A stretch of 64,000 bases of DNA from Thermaceae bacterium (GTDB lineage Bacteria > Deinococcota > Deinococci > Deinococcales > Marinithermaceae), in the NCBI GenBank assembly GCA_026985615.1, contig JALSQD010000051.1, positions 29,865 through 93,864 on the forward strand, given 5' to 3'. Position numbers and translations under genes: made by a program. Below the pieces are notes generated by a model. The model saw only the letters and a program-made list of their open reading frames with translations. It was not told the origin of the DNA and ran no database searches. Shown one piece after another: positions 18,965 to 27,997 of this stretch (its first letter is position 1; each line of letters starts with the position of its first letter).

Positions 18965-20179
18965 CTAGCGGTCGATCCCCCCGAGCACGGGGTCGAGGGT
19001 GGCGAGAATTGCGATGAAGTCGGCGAACTGGTGCCCCCGGGTGGCGTAGTCGAGCGACTGGATGTTGACGAACTCGGGGGTGCGGATCTTCACCCGGTAG
19101 GGGCGGCTGCCGCCGTCGGAGACGATGTAGTACGACAGCTCGCCGCGGGCCGACTCGGTGGCCACGTAGGCCTCGCCCGCCGGCGGGTGGAAGCCCTCGG
19201 TAACGAGCTTGAAGTGGAAGATCAGGGCCTCCATGCTGTGGCCCAGCATGGCCCGCGGGGGCAGCGAGAAGTGGGGGTTGGGGTTGCGGATCGGCCCCGG
19301 CTCCAACCGCTCGACCGCCTGGCTGATGATGCGGTGCGACTGGCGCATCTCTTCCAGGCGGATGATCATGCGGTCGTAGACGTCGCCCCGCGTCCCCAGC
19401 GGCACGTCGAAGTCGTATTTATCGTAGCCGCCGTAGGGGTGCGCCTTGCGCACGTCGTAGCTGACGCCGCTGGCGCGCAGGCTGCCGCCGGTGAGGCCCA
19501 GGTTGATGGCCACCTCGGGCGGGATCACGCCGATGTCACGCGCGCGCGAGTTAAAGATGGGCGAGCCGTCGAACATCCCCTGGTAGTCGTCCACCTTGGC
19601 CAGGAAGCCCGAGAGGAACTTCTTGAGCTCGGGCACGAACTCCTCGGGCACGTCCTCCTTGAGGCCGCCCACGCGCAGGTAGTTGTGGTGGAAGCGCTGG
19701 CCGGTGACCCATTCGAAGAGGTCGAGGATGGCCTCGCGCTCGCGGAAGGCGTAGAAGTAGGGCGTCATCGCGCCCAGGTCGAGGAGGCCCGTGGCCACGA
19801 AGATGAGGTGGCTGGCGATGCGGCTGAGCTCGTTGAGGATGATGCGGATCGTCTCGGCCCGCTCCGGAACCTCCACCCCCATCAGCTTTTCCACCGTAAG
19901 CGCATAGGCGAAGTCGTGCGCGAAGGAGTGCACGTAGTCCATGCGCGGGGTGTAGGTGAAGTTTTGGGTGTAGGTGCGGTGCTCCATCGTCTTCTCGAAG
20001 CCGGAGTGCAGGTAGCCGATGTGGGGCATCAGCTTGACGATCTCCTCGCCGGCCATCGTCACCACGACGCGGAGCACGCCGTGGGTGGAGGGGTGCTGCG
20101 GGCCGACGTTGAGCACCATCAGCTCGCTGCGGAGCTCGCGCGGCTCCTCGGGCAGGGGTACGTCGATGTTCGGCTTCAT
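18965..20179 (-). CDS. nuoD: NADH-quinone oxidoreductase subunit D (operon 1)
   Basis: 404 residues (Nqo4). Forms the quinone site with NuoB. The loop [13 protein letters not shown] holds the headgroup-binding His and [10 protein letters not shown] the headgroup-binding Tyr known from Thermus. Ends with [10 protein letters not shown], the usual family terminus. ATG 20179 overlaps the nuoC stop as ATGA. Confidence 0.96.
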   Translation of the reverse strand: MKPNIDVPLPEEPRELRSELMVLNVGPQHPSTHGVLRVVVTMAGEEIVKLMPHIGYLHSGFEKTMEHRTYTQNFTYTPRMDYVHSFAHDFAYALTVEKLMGVEVPERAETIRIILNELSRIASHLIFVATGLLDLGAMTPYFYAFREREAILDLFEWVTGQRFHHNYLRVGGLKEDVPEEFVPELKKFLSGFLAKVDDYQGMFDGSPIFNSRARDIGVIPPEVAINLGLTGGSLRASGVSYDVRKAHPYGGYDKYDFDVPLGTRGDVYDRMIIRLEEMRQSHRIISQAVERLEPGPIRNPNPHFSLPPRAMLGHSMEALIFHFKLVTEGFHPPAGEAYVATESARGELSYYIVSDGGSRPYRVKIRTPEFVNIQSLDYATRGHQFADFIAILATLDPVLGGIDR

Positions 20180-20805
20180 ACGTCCTCCCCATCGGCCGCG
20201 GCGGCCCGCTTCACGTCTTCATAAAACTCGGCGTAGCCCCGGCGCGCGCCACCGGTGCGCCCGGTGAGGCCGACGTCCTGCCCTGTGAGGCTGGCGCGGA
20301 ACTGCGCCGGGTCGATGTAGCGGCCGTCGCGGAAGAGCGTCGGGGTCTCGCCCAGGGGATAGTCCTTGCGCAGGGGATGGCCCTCGAGGTCCTCGGGGGT
20401 GAGGATCTTGCGCAGGTCGGGGTGCCCTTCAAACTTGATGCCCAGCAGGTCGAAGATCTCGCGCTCGAAGAAGTTAGCGCTCTCGTAGAAGGGCACGGCC
20501 GAAGGCAGCACCGGGTCGCCCTCGCTCACCCAGACGCGGGCGAAGAAGCGCGAGCCGTCGCCGTCCTTCCACCCCTTGATCGAGACGAGTTCGTAGAGGA
20601 CCGCGAAGCGCTCGGGACGCACCTCGGGGTAGGTGCTGTAGTCGATGCCGATGACGTTGGCCAGGTAGTTGAAACCGGCCTCCTGCATCGCCTCGAAGAA
20701 TCCGGGCAGCTCACCTGCCGGCACGTCGATCCAGACGAGGTCCCTGGCCTCCTCCACGGTCCAGCCGCGCTCGGCGGCGTAGGCTTTGGCGGTATCCAGA
20801 CGCAT
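20176..20805 (-). CDS. nuoC: NADH-quinone oxidoreductase subunit C (operon 1)
   Basis: 209 residues (Nqo5), soluble scaffold subunit of the connecting module. The family block [20 protein letters not shown] followed by [19 protein letters not shown] is intact. Starts at ATG 20805, 3 nt after nuoB. Confidence 0.95.
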   Translation of the reverse strand: MRLDTAKAYAAERGWTVEEARDLVWIDVPAGELPGFFEAMQEAGFNYLANVIGIDYSTYPEVRPERFAVLYELVSIKGWKDGDGSRFFARVWVSEGDPVLPSAVPFYESANFFEREIFDLLGIKFEGHPDLRKILTPEDLEGHPLRKDYPLGETPTLFRDGRYIDPAQFRASLTGQDVGLTGRTGGARRGYAEFYEDVKRAAAADGEDV

Positions 20806-20808
20806 CGG

Positions 20809-21339
20809 CTACCCCCTCACCCAGGCCTCGACCGGCGGCAGCTTGCGCCCCGAGTCGTCGTAGGCCTGACCGCGAATCTTCTTCTGCAGCTGCATGACCG
20901 CGTAGATGAGCGCCTCGGGACGCGGCGGGCAGCCGGGAACGTAGACGTCCACCGGGACCACGCTCTCGACCGACTGGACGATGGCATAGTTGTTGAACAT
21001 CCCGCCCGAGGCCGCGCAGGCGCCCATGGCGATGACCCACTTGGGATCGCCCATCTGGTCGTAGACGCGGCGCAGGATCGGCGCCATCTTCTTAGAGAGA
21101 CGGCCCGCCACGATCATCACGTCGGCCTGGCGCGGGCTGGCGCGGAAGACCTCCGAGCCGAAGCGCGAGAGGTCGTTGCGGGCGTTGGAGCTCGCCATCA
21201 TCTCGATGGCGCAGCAGGCCAGGCCGAAGGTGACCGGCCACAGCGAGTTGGAGCGCCCCCAGGCCACCAGCTTCTCAAGGGTGGTGAAGAGGATGCCCTC
21301 GCGCTCGAGCTCCTGCACGTCGCGCTCAAACATGTCCAT
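20809..21339 (-). CDS. nuoB: NADH-quinone oxidoreductase subunit B (operon 1), cluster N2
   Basis: About 176 residues (Nqo6). Binds the terminal cluster N2 that reduces quinone: the tandem Cys of [11 protein letters not shown], the Cys of [10 protein letters not shown] and that of [11 protein letters not shown] are present. ATG 21339 overlaps the nuoA stop as TAATG; ATG 21333 is an alternative. Two copies of nuoB are in the window, the other at 55254-55808. Confidence 0.95.
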   Translation of the reverse strand: MDMFERDVQELEREGILFTTLEKLVAWGRSNSLWPVTFGLACCAIEMMASSNARNDLSRFGSEVFRASPRQADVMIVAGRLSKKMAPILRRVYDQMGDPKWVIAMGACAASGGMFNNYAIVQSVESVVPVDVYVPGCPPRPEALIYAVMQLQKKIRGQAYDDSGRKLPPVEAWVRG

Positions 21340-21698
21340 TAATCCCACTTCATCACCCCCTTCTTCCACTCGTAGACGAAGCCCGCGAGCACCACCAGGG
21401 TGAAGGTGGTCACGGCCCAGAACCCGGCCATGCCCAGCGCGCCCGCGTTCACCGCGTAGGGCCAGAGGAAGGCCACCTCGACATCAAAGATGATGAAGAG
21501 CATGGCCACCACGTAAAAATGCACCGGTAGTCGGTGCACCTCCCCCGCCGGGTCGTTGCCCGACTCATAGGGCATCAGCTTGGTGGGGCTGGGCTTCTTG
21601 GGACCCAGCAACGCACCGAGCACCAGCATGGCGACGCCGATGCCGGCGGCGATGCCCAAGTAAATGAGGATGTTGATGTACTCCACCTGGTTCGACAA
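21339..21698 (-). CDS. nuoA: NADH-quinone oxidoreductase subunit A (operon 1)
   Basis: 119 residues, three helices (Nqo7). The family core [20 protein letters not shown] precedes [20 protein letters not shown] place the start at TTG 21698 because AAAGGAGG lies 7-14 nt upstream; the frame is open to 21773, but that segment falls in a leader with a large inverted repeat. First gene of the 14-gene operon. Confidence 0.93.
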   Translation of the reverse strand: MSNQVEYINILIYLGIAAGIGVAMLVLGALLGPKKPSPTKLMPYESGNDPAGEVHRLPVHFYVVAMLFIIFDVEVAFLWPYAVNAGALGMAGFWAVTTFTLVVLAGFVYEWKKGVMKWD

Positions 21699-21717
21699 CG
21701 TATCCCCTCCTTTGTGC

Positions 21718-21757
21718 CATCGTTCACTAGTGCGGGCATGGGTGTGAGTGAACGATG
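21718..21757 (-). promoter_or_regulatory. Large inverted repeat in the leader of nuo operon 1
   Basis: CATCGTTCACT (21718-21728) and AGTGAACGATG (21747-21757) are perfect 11-bp arms around an 18-nt loop, 20 nt upstream of TTG 21698 of nuoA. It could be a protein operator or an RNA hairpin near the ribosome site. A small palindrome CACTAGTG (21725-21732) overlaps one arm. No convincing -35/-10 pair was identified nearby. Confidence 0.5.
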
Positions 21758-21845
21758 AAACCGCAGTCTTCATAAGTTTAACCCGGTCGCGTAGGGGGCA
21801 GGAGGCCCATACGTCCCGGTCCGCGAAGGCGCCCCTCAGCCTAAG

Positions 21846-21871
21846 AAAAAGGGGCCGACATGCGCCGGCCC
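21846..21871 (-). terminator. Rho-independent terminator after the 89-residue protein gene
   Basis: On the minus strand GGGCCG and CGGCCC form a 6-bp stem with an 8-nt loop followed by CTTTTT, 18 nt past the stop at 21889. Confidence 0.8.
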
Positions 21872-21888
21872 GACCTCACATTTCGCCC

Positions 21889-22158
21889 CTAGCGGCCGTC
21901 ACGCATGCCGCTGTCCTTGGTGGTGCGCCCGCTGGCATGTTGCACCTCGCCGGTCTGGGCCGCACCCATCCAGACGAGGGCCGTGCCCTGGTGGTCGAAG
22001 ACGACCGGACGCACGCGCTGCTCCAGAACTTCCACCTTGGCCTTCTCGCGCGCCTTGGCGAGGGCCTCGTCCTCGCCCTCCGCCGCTACCAGGTAGACCG
22101 ACTCCACGACCGGCCCCGCGTCGGAGGCCAGCACGTTAGTAACCAGAAAGAGCTTCAT
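21889..22158 (-). CDS. Hypothetical protein (89 residues)
   Basis: I do not recognise a family. The first 60 residues look like a compact alpha/beta domain (MKLFLVTNVLA, then YLVAAEGEDEALAKAREKAK with a likely helix), and the last 30 are polar and probably disordered. The ATG sits 6 nt after TATGCT (22165-22170), so it seems to have its own leaderless promoter, and a terminator follows, making it a monocistronic unit. Codon use matches neighbours, so it is likely real. Confidence 0.65.
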   Translation of the reverse strand: MKLFLVTNVLASDAGPVVESVYLVAAEGEDEALAKAREKAKVEVLEQRVRPVVFDHQGTALVWMGAAQTGEVQHASGRTTKDSGMRDGR

Positions 22159-22164
22159 GCCCCG

Positions 22165-22170
22165 AGCATA
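22165..22170 (-). promoter_or_regulatory. -10 box TATGCT, 6 nt from ATG 22158
   Basis: Leaderless-type promoter of the 89-residue protein gene; no -35 consensus seen. Confidence 0.5.
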
Positions 22171-22191
22171 CCGCTCCGCGGCCGCCTCCGA

Positions 22192-22767
22192 TCAAACCTC
22201 GCCACCGAGCGCCCGCACCGCCCGCAGCCAAGCGTCGCCCTCGGGCCCCATCGGCTCAGCCGCGTGGCGGTAGTCGTACTTGCGCTGGAACTCGGCCAGC
22301 TCGCGCAAGATCTCTTCGAGCCGGCCCCGCAGCAGCGCCGAGCGTTCTCCCGCCGGCAGGGCACGCAAGTGGCGGAGGCAGACGAAGCCCCGCCCCGCCT
22401 CGAGCGCCCTCTGCAGCTCGGCCACCGGCAGGGCCTGGAGGCTGGCCAGGTATCGGCGCTCGGCCTCAGCCTCGACCTCGCAGGCGGGGCAGCGCACTCG
22501 CTCGTGAGGATGCTCCAACTCGGCGGCAAGGAGGTCCTCGCTGAGGATGGCCAAGGGAAAGGCCGGGGCTTCGAGTTCACGCGCGTCGCGCCAGTGACGC
22601 GAACACAACCCGCCGCGACGGCGCCAGTCGGCGCGCACGGCCGGGTCGTTCACCCCGCCCTCGATCACGCCCGCAAGGTAAGCGCGGGCGGCCTCATGGG
22701 CCAGCTTGCAAATCGGGCAGCGTGACTCCGCCAGCGCTTCGAGAAGTTCGTACTCGCTCAGGTGCAC
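22192..22767 (-). CDS. DUF6062-like protein with two CPxC...CxRH metal sites
   Basis: 191 residues, soluble. It has an internal repeat of a Cys/His pattern: C17-P-I-C20 with C55-S-R-H58, and C93-P-A-C96 with C130-L-R-H133. Each set could hold one zinc. The arrangement matches DUF6062 proteins, whose function is not known. The GTG start lies 4 nt after the tlyA stop, so it is co-transcribed with tlyA. An RNA-binding or redox-sensing role is possible but unsupported. Confidence 0.7.
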   Translation of the reverse strand: MHLSEYELLEALAESRCPICKLAHEAARAYLAGVIEGGVNDPAVRADWRRRGGLCSRHWRDARELEAPAFPLAILSEDLLAAELEHPHERVRCPACEVEAEAERRYLASLQALPVAELQRALEAGRGFVCLRHLRALPAGERSALLRGRLEEILRELAEFQRKYDYRHAAEPMGPEGDAWLRAVRALGGEV

Positions 22768-22770
22768 GCC

Positions 22771-23508
22771 TCAGGTTACGTCCCCGTGCGGGGCGTCGAG
22801 GTAGAGCCAGAACTCCCGGTTCCCCTCCTTACCCGGCAGAGGGCTCTCGGCCTCGCCGCGCACCGCGAACCCGAGCGACCGCGCCACCGAGCGCACGCGC
22901 TCCACCGCGCGGCGGCGCAGCTCGGGGTCGCGCACCACCCCGGTGTGGGTTCCGGGCTCGAGCTCAAACTGGGGCTTGACCAGCACCAGCGCCCTTCCGC
23001 CGGGCCGCAGCCAGCGGCGCAGCCCCGGCAGGACGAGGGTGCTCGAGATGAAGGAGAGGTCCATCACCGCCCCGCCCACCAGCTCGGGCAGCGCCTCCAG
23101 GTGGCGGGCGTTGACCCCCTCGAGCACCACCACCCGCGGGTCCGCGCGCAAGCGCGGGTGCAGCTGGCCGTGGCCCACGTCCACGGCGTAGACCTTGCGG
23201 GCCCCGCGCTCGAGCAAGACCTGGGTGAAGCCGCCGGCGCCCGCGCCCACGTCGGCCCAGACCTCGCCTTCGGGCTCGATCCCAAAGGTCTCGAGCGCCC
23301 CCAGCAGCTTGTGCGCGGCGCGCCCCGCGTAGGGCTCGGGCCCCTCGACCTCCAGCCGGGCCTCAGGGCTCACCTTCTGGCTGGGCTTGGTCACCACCGC
23401 GCCGTCCACGCGCACGCGCCCGGCGCGAATGAGCTCCTGCGCCTTGGCGCGGCTCTCGGCCAGGCCGCGCCGGGCCAGCGCCAGGTCGAGCCGGGTCCGC
23501 TCAGCCAT
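22771..23508 (-). CDS. tlyA: TlyA family rRNA 2'-O-methyltransferase
   Basis: 245 residues from ATG 23508. An N-terminal S4 RNA-binding domain (RLDLALARRGLAESRAKAQE) is followed by an FtsJ/RrmJ-type SAM methyltransferase domain with VWADVGAGAGGFTQVLLERG (SAM loop) and VMDLSFISSTLVLPGL. TlyA enzymes 2'-O-methylate 16S and/or 23S rRNA. The frame is open upstream of 23508 but that stretch is antisense-like composition inside the next gene. It overlaps the upstream 91-residue gene by 8 nt. Confidence 0.9.
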   Translation of the reverse strand: MAERTRLDLALARRGLAESRAKAQELIRAGRVRVDGAVVTKPSQKVSPEARLEVEGPEPYAGRAAHKLLGALETFGIEPEGEVWADVGAGAGGFTQVLLERGARKVYAVDVGHGQLHPRLRADPRVVVLEGVNARHLEALPELVGGAVMDLSFISSTLVLPGLRRWLRPGGRALVLVKPQFELEPGTHTGVVRDPELRRRAVERVRSVARSLGFAVRGEAESPLPGKEGNREFWLYLDAPHGDVT

Positions 23509-23770
23509 GCACCTCGCGGCCCCGGCCCGCCCCCGCGAGGCGCTCGAGCAGGACCTCGAGCGGCGCCTCCTCGGTGAGCGCCACCTCGTCCTCCACGACC
23601 CGCCACAGCCCGGTGCGCAAGCAGCCGCGCAGGCGTCTTCGCCCGCCAGGCAGGCGCAGCTCCACCGCCCCGAAGGGCAGTTCGAGGACGAGCCCCGGCT
23701 CGTAGCCGAGCGCCCGCCCCACCTTGCGCCGGACCTCCTGCAGTTGCGCTTCCCACAGGTCACCCGTCAT
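23501..23770 (-). CDS. Hypothetical protein (89 residues) upstream of tlyA
   Basis: A small soluble protein with alternating charged and hydrophobic stretches (LGYEPGLVLELPFGAVELRL, then RGCLRTGLWRVVEDEVALTE). I cannot assign a family. ATG 23770 has GGTGGAGG about 6 nt upstream; TTG 23776 would add two residues. Overlap with tlyA suggests translational coupling and a shared transcript. Confidence 0.65.
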   Translation of the reverse strand: MTGDLWEAQLQEVRRKVGRALGYEPGLVLELPFGAVELRLPGGRRRLRGCLRTGLWRVVEDEVALTEEAPLEVLLERLAGAGRGREVHG

Positions 23771-23847
23771 GGCCAACCTCCACCTTCATTATCCCACCCG
23801 TGCGCGTCCCTGTCCCGTGGCGTATGCTACGGCCAAAGGGAGGAGCC

Positions 23848-24930
23848 ATGAAACGAATCGGGTGGACGCTCCTGGTCTTGGGCACGCTGGCCCTAGCGCA
23901 GCCGGTGGCCCTGCAGCCGGTCGTCAGCCAGCTCGACAAACCGCTCTACCTCACCCAGGAACCCGGCGGGCCGCTGCTCGTCGTGACCCAACGGGGCCAG
24001 ATCTTTTTCGTCGACACCAAGGGCCGGGCCCAGCCCTGGCTCGACCTCCGCAAAAAGGTAAGCTGCTGTGGCGAGCGCGGGCTGCTTGGCCTCGCCTTCC
24101 ACCCCGACTACGCCAAGAACCACCGCCTCTTCGTCAACTACACCGACCGCAGGGGCCGCACCGTTGTCGAGGAGTACCGCAACAAGCAACCATACCGGGT
24201 GCTGCTCACCATCAAACAGCCCTACGCTAACCACAACGGCGGTCACCTCGCCTTCGGGCCCGACGGCTACCTTTACATCGGCACCGGCGACGGCGGCTCC
24301 GCCGGCGACCCCCAGCGCAACGCCCAGAACCCCGCAAGCCTGTTGGGCAAGATGCTGCGTATCGACGTGGACCACGGCGACCCTTACACCATCCCCGAGG
24401 ACAACCCCTTCGTGGACAACCCCAAGTACCGCCCCGAGATCTGGGCGCTGGGCTTGCGCAACCCCTGGCGCTACAGCTTCGACCGCGCCACCGGCGACCT
24501 CTTCATCGCCGATGTGGGCCAGAACAAGTGGGAAGAGGTAGACTACGTCCCCGCGCCCATGGGCACGAACGGCGGGCGGAACTTTGGCTGGAACATCATG
24601 GAGGGCGACCACTGCTTCAAGCCCGCCAAGGGTTGTCGCCGCGCCGGGCTGGCGCCCCCCATCTTGGAATACGGGCACGACCAGGGCTGCTCGATTACCG
24701 GCGGCTACGTCTACCGCGGCCAGGCGATCCCCGAGCTGGTGGGGGCCTACCTCTACGGCGACTACTGCAGCGGCACGATCTGGACCGCCCGCTGGGAAAA
24801 CGGGGCCTGGAAGAGCCAGGTGTTGCTGCGCACCAAGCTCAAGATCAGCAGTTTCGGCGAGGACGCCGCGGGCGAGCTCTACGTGGTGGACTACGGCGGC
24901 ACGGTCTACCGACTCTCACCCGCCCGCTGA
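23848..24930 (+). CDS. PQQ-dependent soluble sugar dehydrogenase (secreted)
   Basis: 360 residues with a signal peptide at residues 1-17 (cleavage near ALA-QP). The six-bladed propeller motifs of the soluble glucose/aldose dehydrogenase family are present: GLLGLAFHPDY, NHNGGHLAFGPDGYLYIGTG, LLGKMLRIDVDHGDPY, EIWALGLRNPWRYSFDR and LFIADVGQNKWEEVDYV. It would oxidise sugars in the periplasm with PQQ and Ca. ATG 23848 has GGGAGGAG upstream, and TATGCT (23823-23828) is a likely -10. No PQQ synthesis genes are in view. Confidence 0.9.
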   Translation: MKRIGWTLLVLGTLALAQPVALQPVVSQLDKPLYLTQEPGGPLLVVTQRGQIFFVDTKGRAQPWLDLRKKVSCCGERGLLGLAFHPDYAKNHRLFVNYTDRRGRTVVEEYRNKQPYRVLLTIKQPYANHNGGHLAFGPDGYLYIGTGDGGSAGDPQRNAQNPASLLGKMLRIDVDHGDPYTIPEDNPFVDNPKYRPEIWALGLRNPWRYSFDRATGDLFIADVGQNKWEEVDYVPAPMGTNGGRNFGWNIMEGDHCFKPAKGCRRAGLAPPILEYGHDQGCSITGGYVYRGQAIPELVGAYLYGDYCSGTIWTARWENGAWKSQVLLRTKLKISSFGEDAAGELYVVDYGGTVYRLSPAR

Positions 24931-25832
24931 ACCCAGTCGGGCCAGGCGCCGCCGGCCGCCTCCCAGCCCGCCACCATGTCGGACGGAACGGGCGCGGTGA
25001 AGCTGAGGATCTTGCCCGTGCGCGGGTGGGGCACCCGCAGCTCGTAGGCGTGCAACGCCAGGCGGCCAATGAAGGGCGAGGATTTGCCGTAGAGGGGGTC
25101 GGCCCAGATCGGGGTGTGCAGGTGCTTGAGGTGGACCCGGATCTGGTGGGTGCGGCCGGTGTGGGGGCGCGCCTCGACCAGCGCCCGCCCCTCCACCTCG
25201 CCCAGCACCTCGAAGTCGGTCTCGGCGTAGCGCGCCTTGATGCCGCCGGTGTGCATCTTGAAACGGTGCACCGGATGGCGGCCGATGGGCGCGATAACCG
25301 TAGTGCTCACCGGCACGCCTTCGGTGAGGGCGAGGTAGCGCTTGAAAACGAAGCGCTGCTTGAAGGCGTCGGCCAGCCGCCGGAGCGCCGCCTCGTGCCG
25401 CGCCGCCACGATGACGCCCGAGGTCTCCTTGTCGAGCCGGTGCACGATCCCGGGCCGCACCGGCTCGCCGCCCGCTTCGACCCAGCGACCCAGCAGGGCG
25501 TTCACCAGCGTGCCCCGGCTCACCCCCGGCGCGGGGTGGGTGATCATCCCGGCGGGCTTGTTGACCACGACCATGTCCTCGTCTTCGTAAAGGATCTCGA
25601 GCGGGAGCTCCTCGGGCTCCACACCGCTGTCGGGCTCGGGCGGCGGGGCGACCTCCACCCGTTCCCCTTGCAAGCGCCAGGCCGGCTTGGTCACCACCTG
25701 CCCCTCGACGCGCACGTGTCCTTCCGCGATCCAGACCTGGGCGCGCGAACGGCTCACGCCCAACACCCGCGCGAGCGCCTGGTCCAGGCGCTCGCCCTCG
25801 GCGTGGAAGGTGTGGGGTTCCTCGACCCTCAT
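24906..25832 (-). CDS. RluA-family pseudouridine synthase (RluD-like)
   Basis: 308 residues. N-terminal S4 domain (RLDQALARVLGVSRSRAQ) precedes the catalytic domain with GIVHRLDKETSGVIVAA, whose Asp is the catalytic residue of the family, and ARPHTGRTHQIRVHLKHL. It should isomerise uridines in 23S rRNA. Its end overlaps the PQQ dehydrogenase gene tail to tail by 25 nt. The ATG follows TATGAT (25839-25844) by 6 nt that read GGAGGG, so the same bases could serve as spacer or as ribosome site. Confidence 0.9.
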   Translation of the reverse strand: MRVEEPHTFHAEGERLDQALARVLGVSRSRAQVWIAEGHVRVEGQVVTKPAWRLQGERVEVAPPPEPDSGVEPEELPLEILYEDEDMVVVNKPAGMITHPAPGVSRGTLVNALLGRWVEAGGEPVRPGIVHRLDKETSGVIVAARHEAALRRLADAFKQRFVFKRYLALTEGVPVSTTVIAPIGRHPVHRFKMHTGGIKARYAETDFEVLGEVEGRALVEARPHTGRTHQIRVHLKHLHTPIWADPLYGKSSPFIGRLALHAYELRVPHPRTGKILSFTAPVPSDMVAGWEAAGGAWPDWVQRAGESR

Positions 25833-25879
25833 CCCTCCATCATAGCGCGCGCCCGTCCGGAGCCCGCGCGAGCGCCGGG

Positions 25880-25885
25880 TAGAAT
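25880..25885 (+). promoter_or_regulatory. -10 box TAGAAT, 6 nt from ATG 25892
   Basis: Leaderless-type promoter of the NlpC/P60 gene; no ribosome site lies between box and ATG. Confidence 0.55.
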
Positions 25886-25891
25886 ACGCCT

Positions 25892-27166
25892 ATGCGCCAC
25901 GTCATCTCCTTCACCAGCGACCCGGCGCTGAGCGACCCCGCCTTCTGGACGCGGCGATGGCGGGGGCGTTTTACAAGGCTGGACCCAAACCGCCTCAACC
26001 CCATCCTGGCCCGGCGCTCCGCGGCGCTGTGGAACCCGCTGGAGCTCGGCCCCGTGAAGGCCGAAACGCTACGGGCCTGGATCGAAGGCGCCCGCGTTCC
26101 CGACGCCTGGTGGGCCGCCTTCGACGGCCGCCCCGCCCCAGAGGCCGAACGCGCGGCGCTGCTTGCCGAGCGAGACCTCGAGGGGGTGCGCCCCTACGCG
26201 GGCGACCGCCCCGCGCTCGCCCTCAAACGCACCAACCTGCGGGCCCTGCCTACCGACCGCCGGGGGCACAAGCTGGCCGACGAAGAAGGCTTCGACCGGC
26301 TGCAACACACCGCCCTCGAACCCCTGACCCCGCTGGCGCTGCTGCATCCGAGTCGCGGCGGCGACTGGTGGTTCGTGCAGGCGCCCGACTACCGGGGCTG
26401 GGTACGCGCCAGCGACGTGGCCCTCTGCCCCGACCCCGCGACCATGCGCAACCTGCTGGAGTTTGACGGCCCCGTCCTCCTGGACCCCCGCGCCGAGCTG
26501 ATAACGCCCCAGGGCTTTACCACGATACAGACGGGTACCCGCCTGCCCGGCCTGCGCGGGGCCATGCTGCCCTTCCCCGCCCGCGACCCCGAGGGGCGGG
26601 TGGTCTGGAGCAAGGCGCGCCTGACGGGCACGCCTCGGCTGGCGCGGGCCTACCCCGAGCTCGAGCCCCAGGCGCTCTTCGAGGTCGCCCTGGCGGCGCT
26701 GGGCGAGCCCTACGGCTGGGGCGACCTCACGCCCGAGGGGCCGGGCCGCGACTGCTCCCGCTTCATCCAGGACGTCTTCAAAGTGTTTGGCTTTCGCCTG
26801 CCCCGCGACGCCTCGCGGCAGTGCACCGCCACCCGGCCCGTCCTTCGCTTCGAAGAAGGCGAGCCCCACGAGGCGCGGGCCGCCCGGCTGGCCCGGCTCG
26901 CCTCCGGCCCCGCGCTGCTGTGCATGCCGGGGCACGTGATGCTCTACCTGGGCGAGGTGGAGGGCTGCCACCACGCCGTGCACGCCTTCTGGGCCTACAG
27001 GCGCCTCCAGGGCAGCGGCGCGGTCACGGTGCCGGTGCGCCGGGTCGTGGTCACCAGCCTCGACCTGGGGCGCGGCACCCCTGAGGGCTCACTCCTCGAA
27101 CGCCTCACCTCGGTGAACCTGCTCGACGGCCCGGACGAGCCGGTAGAGGGCGGCGTGTCGGGGTAG
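25892..27166 (+). CDS. SH3b1 and NlpC/P60 (C40) peptidase-like protein
   Basis: 424 residues, no obvious signal peptide. Residues about 90-190 form an SH3b1-type segment (TNLRALPTDRRGHKL, WWFVQAPDYRGWVRASDVAL). The C-terminal NlpC/P60 domain has the Cys in GPGRDCSRFIQDVF and the His in CMPGHVMLYLGEVEG. Such enzymes cut gamma-glutamyl-diamino-acid bonds of murein peptides and often recycle cell-wall peptides in the cytoplasm. The ATG lies 6 nt after TAGAAT (25880-25885). Its last 78 nt overlap panE on the opposite strand. Confidence 0.85.
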   Translation: MRHVISFTSDPALSDPAFWTRRWRGRFTRLDPNRLNPILARRSAALWNPLELGPVKAETLRAWIEGARVPDAWWAAFDGRPAPEAERAALLAERDLEGVRPYAGDRPALALKRTNLRALPTDRRGHKLADEEGFDRLQHTALEPLTPLALLHPSRGGDWWFVQAPDYRGWVRASDVALCPDPATMRNLLEFDGPVLLDPRAELITPQGFTTIQTGTRLPGLRGAMLPFPARDPEGRVVWSKARLTGTPRLARAYPELEPQALFEVALAALGEPYGWGDLTPEGPGRDCSRFIQDVFKVFGFRLPRDASRQCTATRPVLRFEEGEPHEARAARLARLASGPALLCMPGHVMLYLGEVEGCHHAVHAFWAYRRLQGSGAVTVPVRRVVVTSLDLGRGTPEGSLLERLTSVNLLDGPDEPVEGGVSG

Positions 27167-27997
27167 GGGCCGGCCCAGCTCGCGCCCCCAGGCGAGCAGC
27201 ACGCCGGTGATCTCCTCGATCTCGGTGGGGCGGCCCGCCCGCACGTCGGCGAGCATGCTGCTCGCGTTGCTGGCGGTGTGTACCAGCACCTCGCGCAGGC
27301 GCGCCAGCAGGGCCTCTTCGTCGAGCTCGAGCCCCCGCGCCGCCAGCACCGGGTGCATCTCCGCCGCCAACCCGCGCGCCACCTCCCACAGCTCGGGCTC
27401 CAACAGCGCCCCGTTGGGCCGGTCGAGCACCGCGGTGAGCGGGTTGATCACCAGGTTGATCGCCAGCTTCTCCAGCCGCCGCTGCGCCACCTCCGCGCCC
27501 GCCTCGGCCGGCAGCCCCACGGCGGAGAGCGCCTCGGCCAGTGAGCGGGCACGCTCGGGAAGCCAGGTGCGCCCGGGCGAGACCCAGATGGTGCGCTCGC
27601 CATCGCGCTTCGCTGCGGCGGTGGTTGCGCCCTGGTCGGCCCACACCCCCTCCCCCACAGCGCGCCGCAGGCGCTCGCGCACCCAGCCGTTTTGCAGGCT
27701 CACCACGCCCTCCCGGGCCGCGCGTCCCGCCACCCGGGCGGCCGCCTCAGTGTCCGGCCCCTTCACCAGCACGATCGCCCAGCGCGCAGGTGGCACCGCC
27801 TCCGGCCCGAAGGCGGGGAGGAAGACGCGCCCCTCGCGCCCGCCCGGCCCGGCCAGGAGCAAGCCCCGCTCGAGCTCGCGCGCGCGCTCGTCGCTGCGGG
27901 CGACGAGCGCCACCCGCATCCGACTCGCCAGCCGCGCGGCGAAGACCTGCCCCAGCGCGCCCGGCCCTACGACCACGACGTCGAACTCAGGCCTCAC
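27089..27997 (-). CDS. panE: 2-dehydropantoate 2-reductase (ketopantoate reductase)
   Basis: 302 residues. N-terminal Rossmann fold with VVVVGPGALGQVFAARLAS for NADPH, and a C-terminal helical domain with KLAINLVINPLTAVLDRPNG (catalytic Lys) and NASSMLADVRAGRPTEIEEI. Makes pantoate in coenzyme A synthesis. The GTG start overlaps the panB stop by 11 nt, so the two consecutive steps of the pathway are encoded together. Its 3' end overlaps the NlpC/P60 gene by 78 nt. Confidence 0.92.
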   Translation of the reverse strand: MRPEFDVVVVGPGALGQVFAARLASRMRVALVARSDERARELERGLLLAGPGGREGRVFLPAFGPEAVPPARWAIVLVKGPDTEAAARVAGRAAREGVVSLQNGWVRERLRRAVGEGVWADQGATTAAAKRDGERTIWVSPGRTWLPERARSLAEALSAVGLPAEAGAEVAQRRLEKLAINLVINPLTAVLDRPNGALLEPELWEVARGLAAEMHPVLAARGLELDEEALLARLREVLVHTASNASSMLADVRAGRPTEIEEITGVLLAWGRELGRPLPRHAALYRLVRAVEQVHRGEAFEE

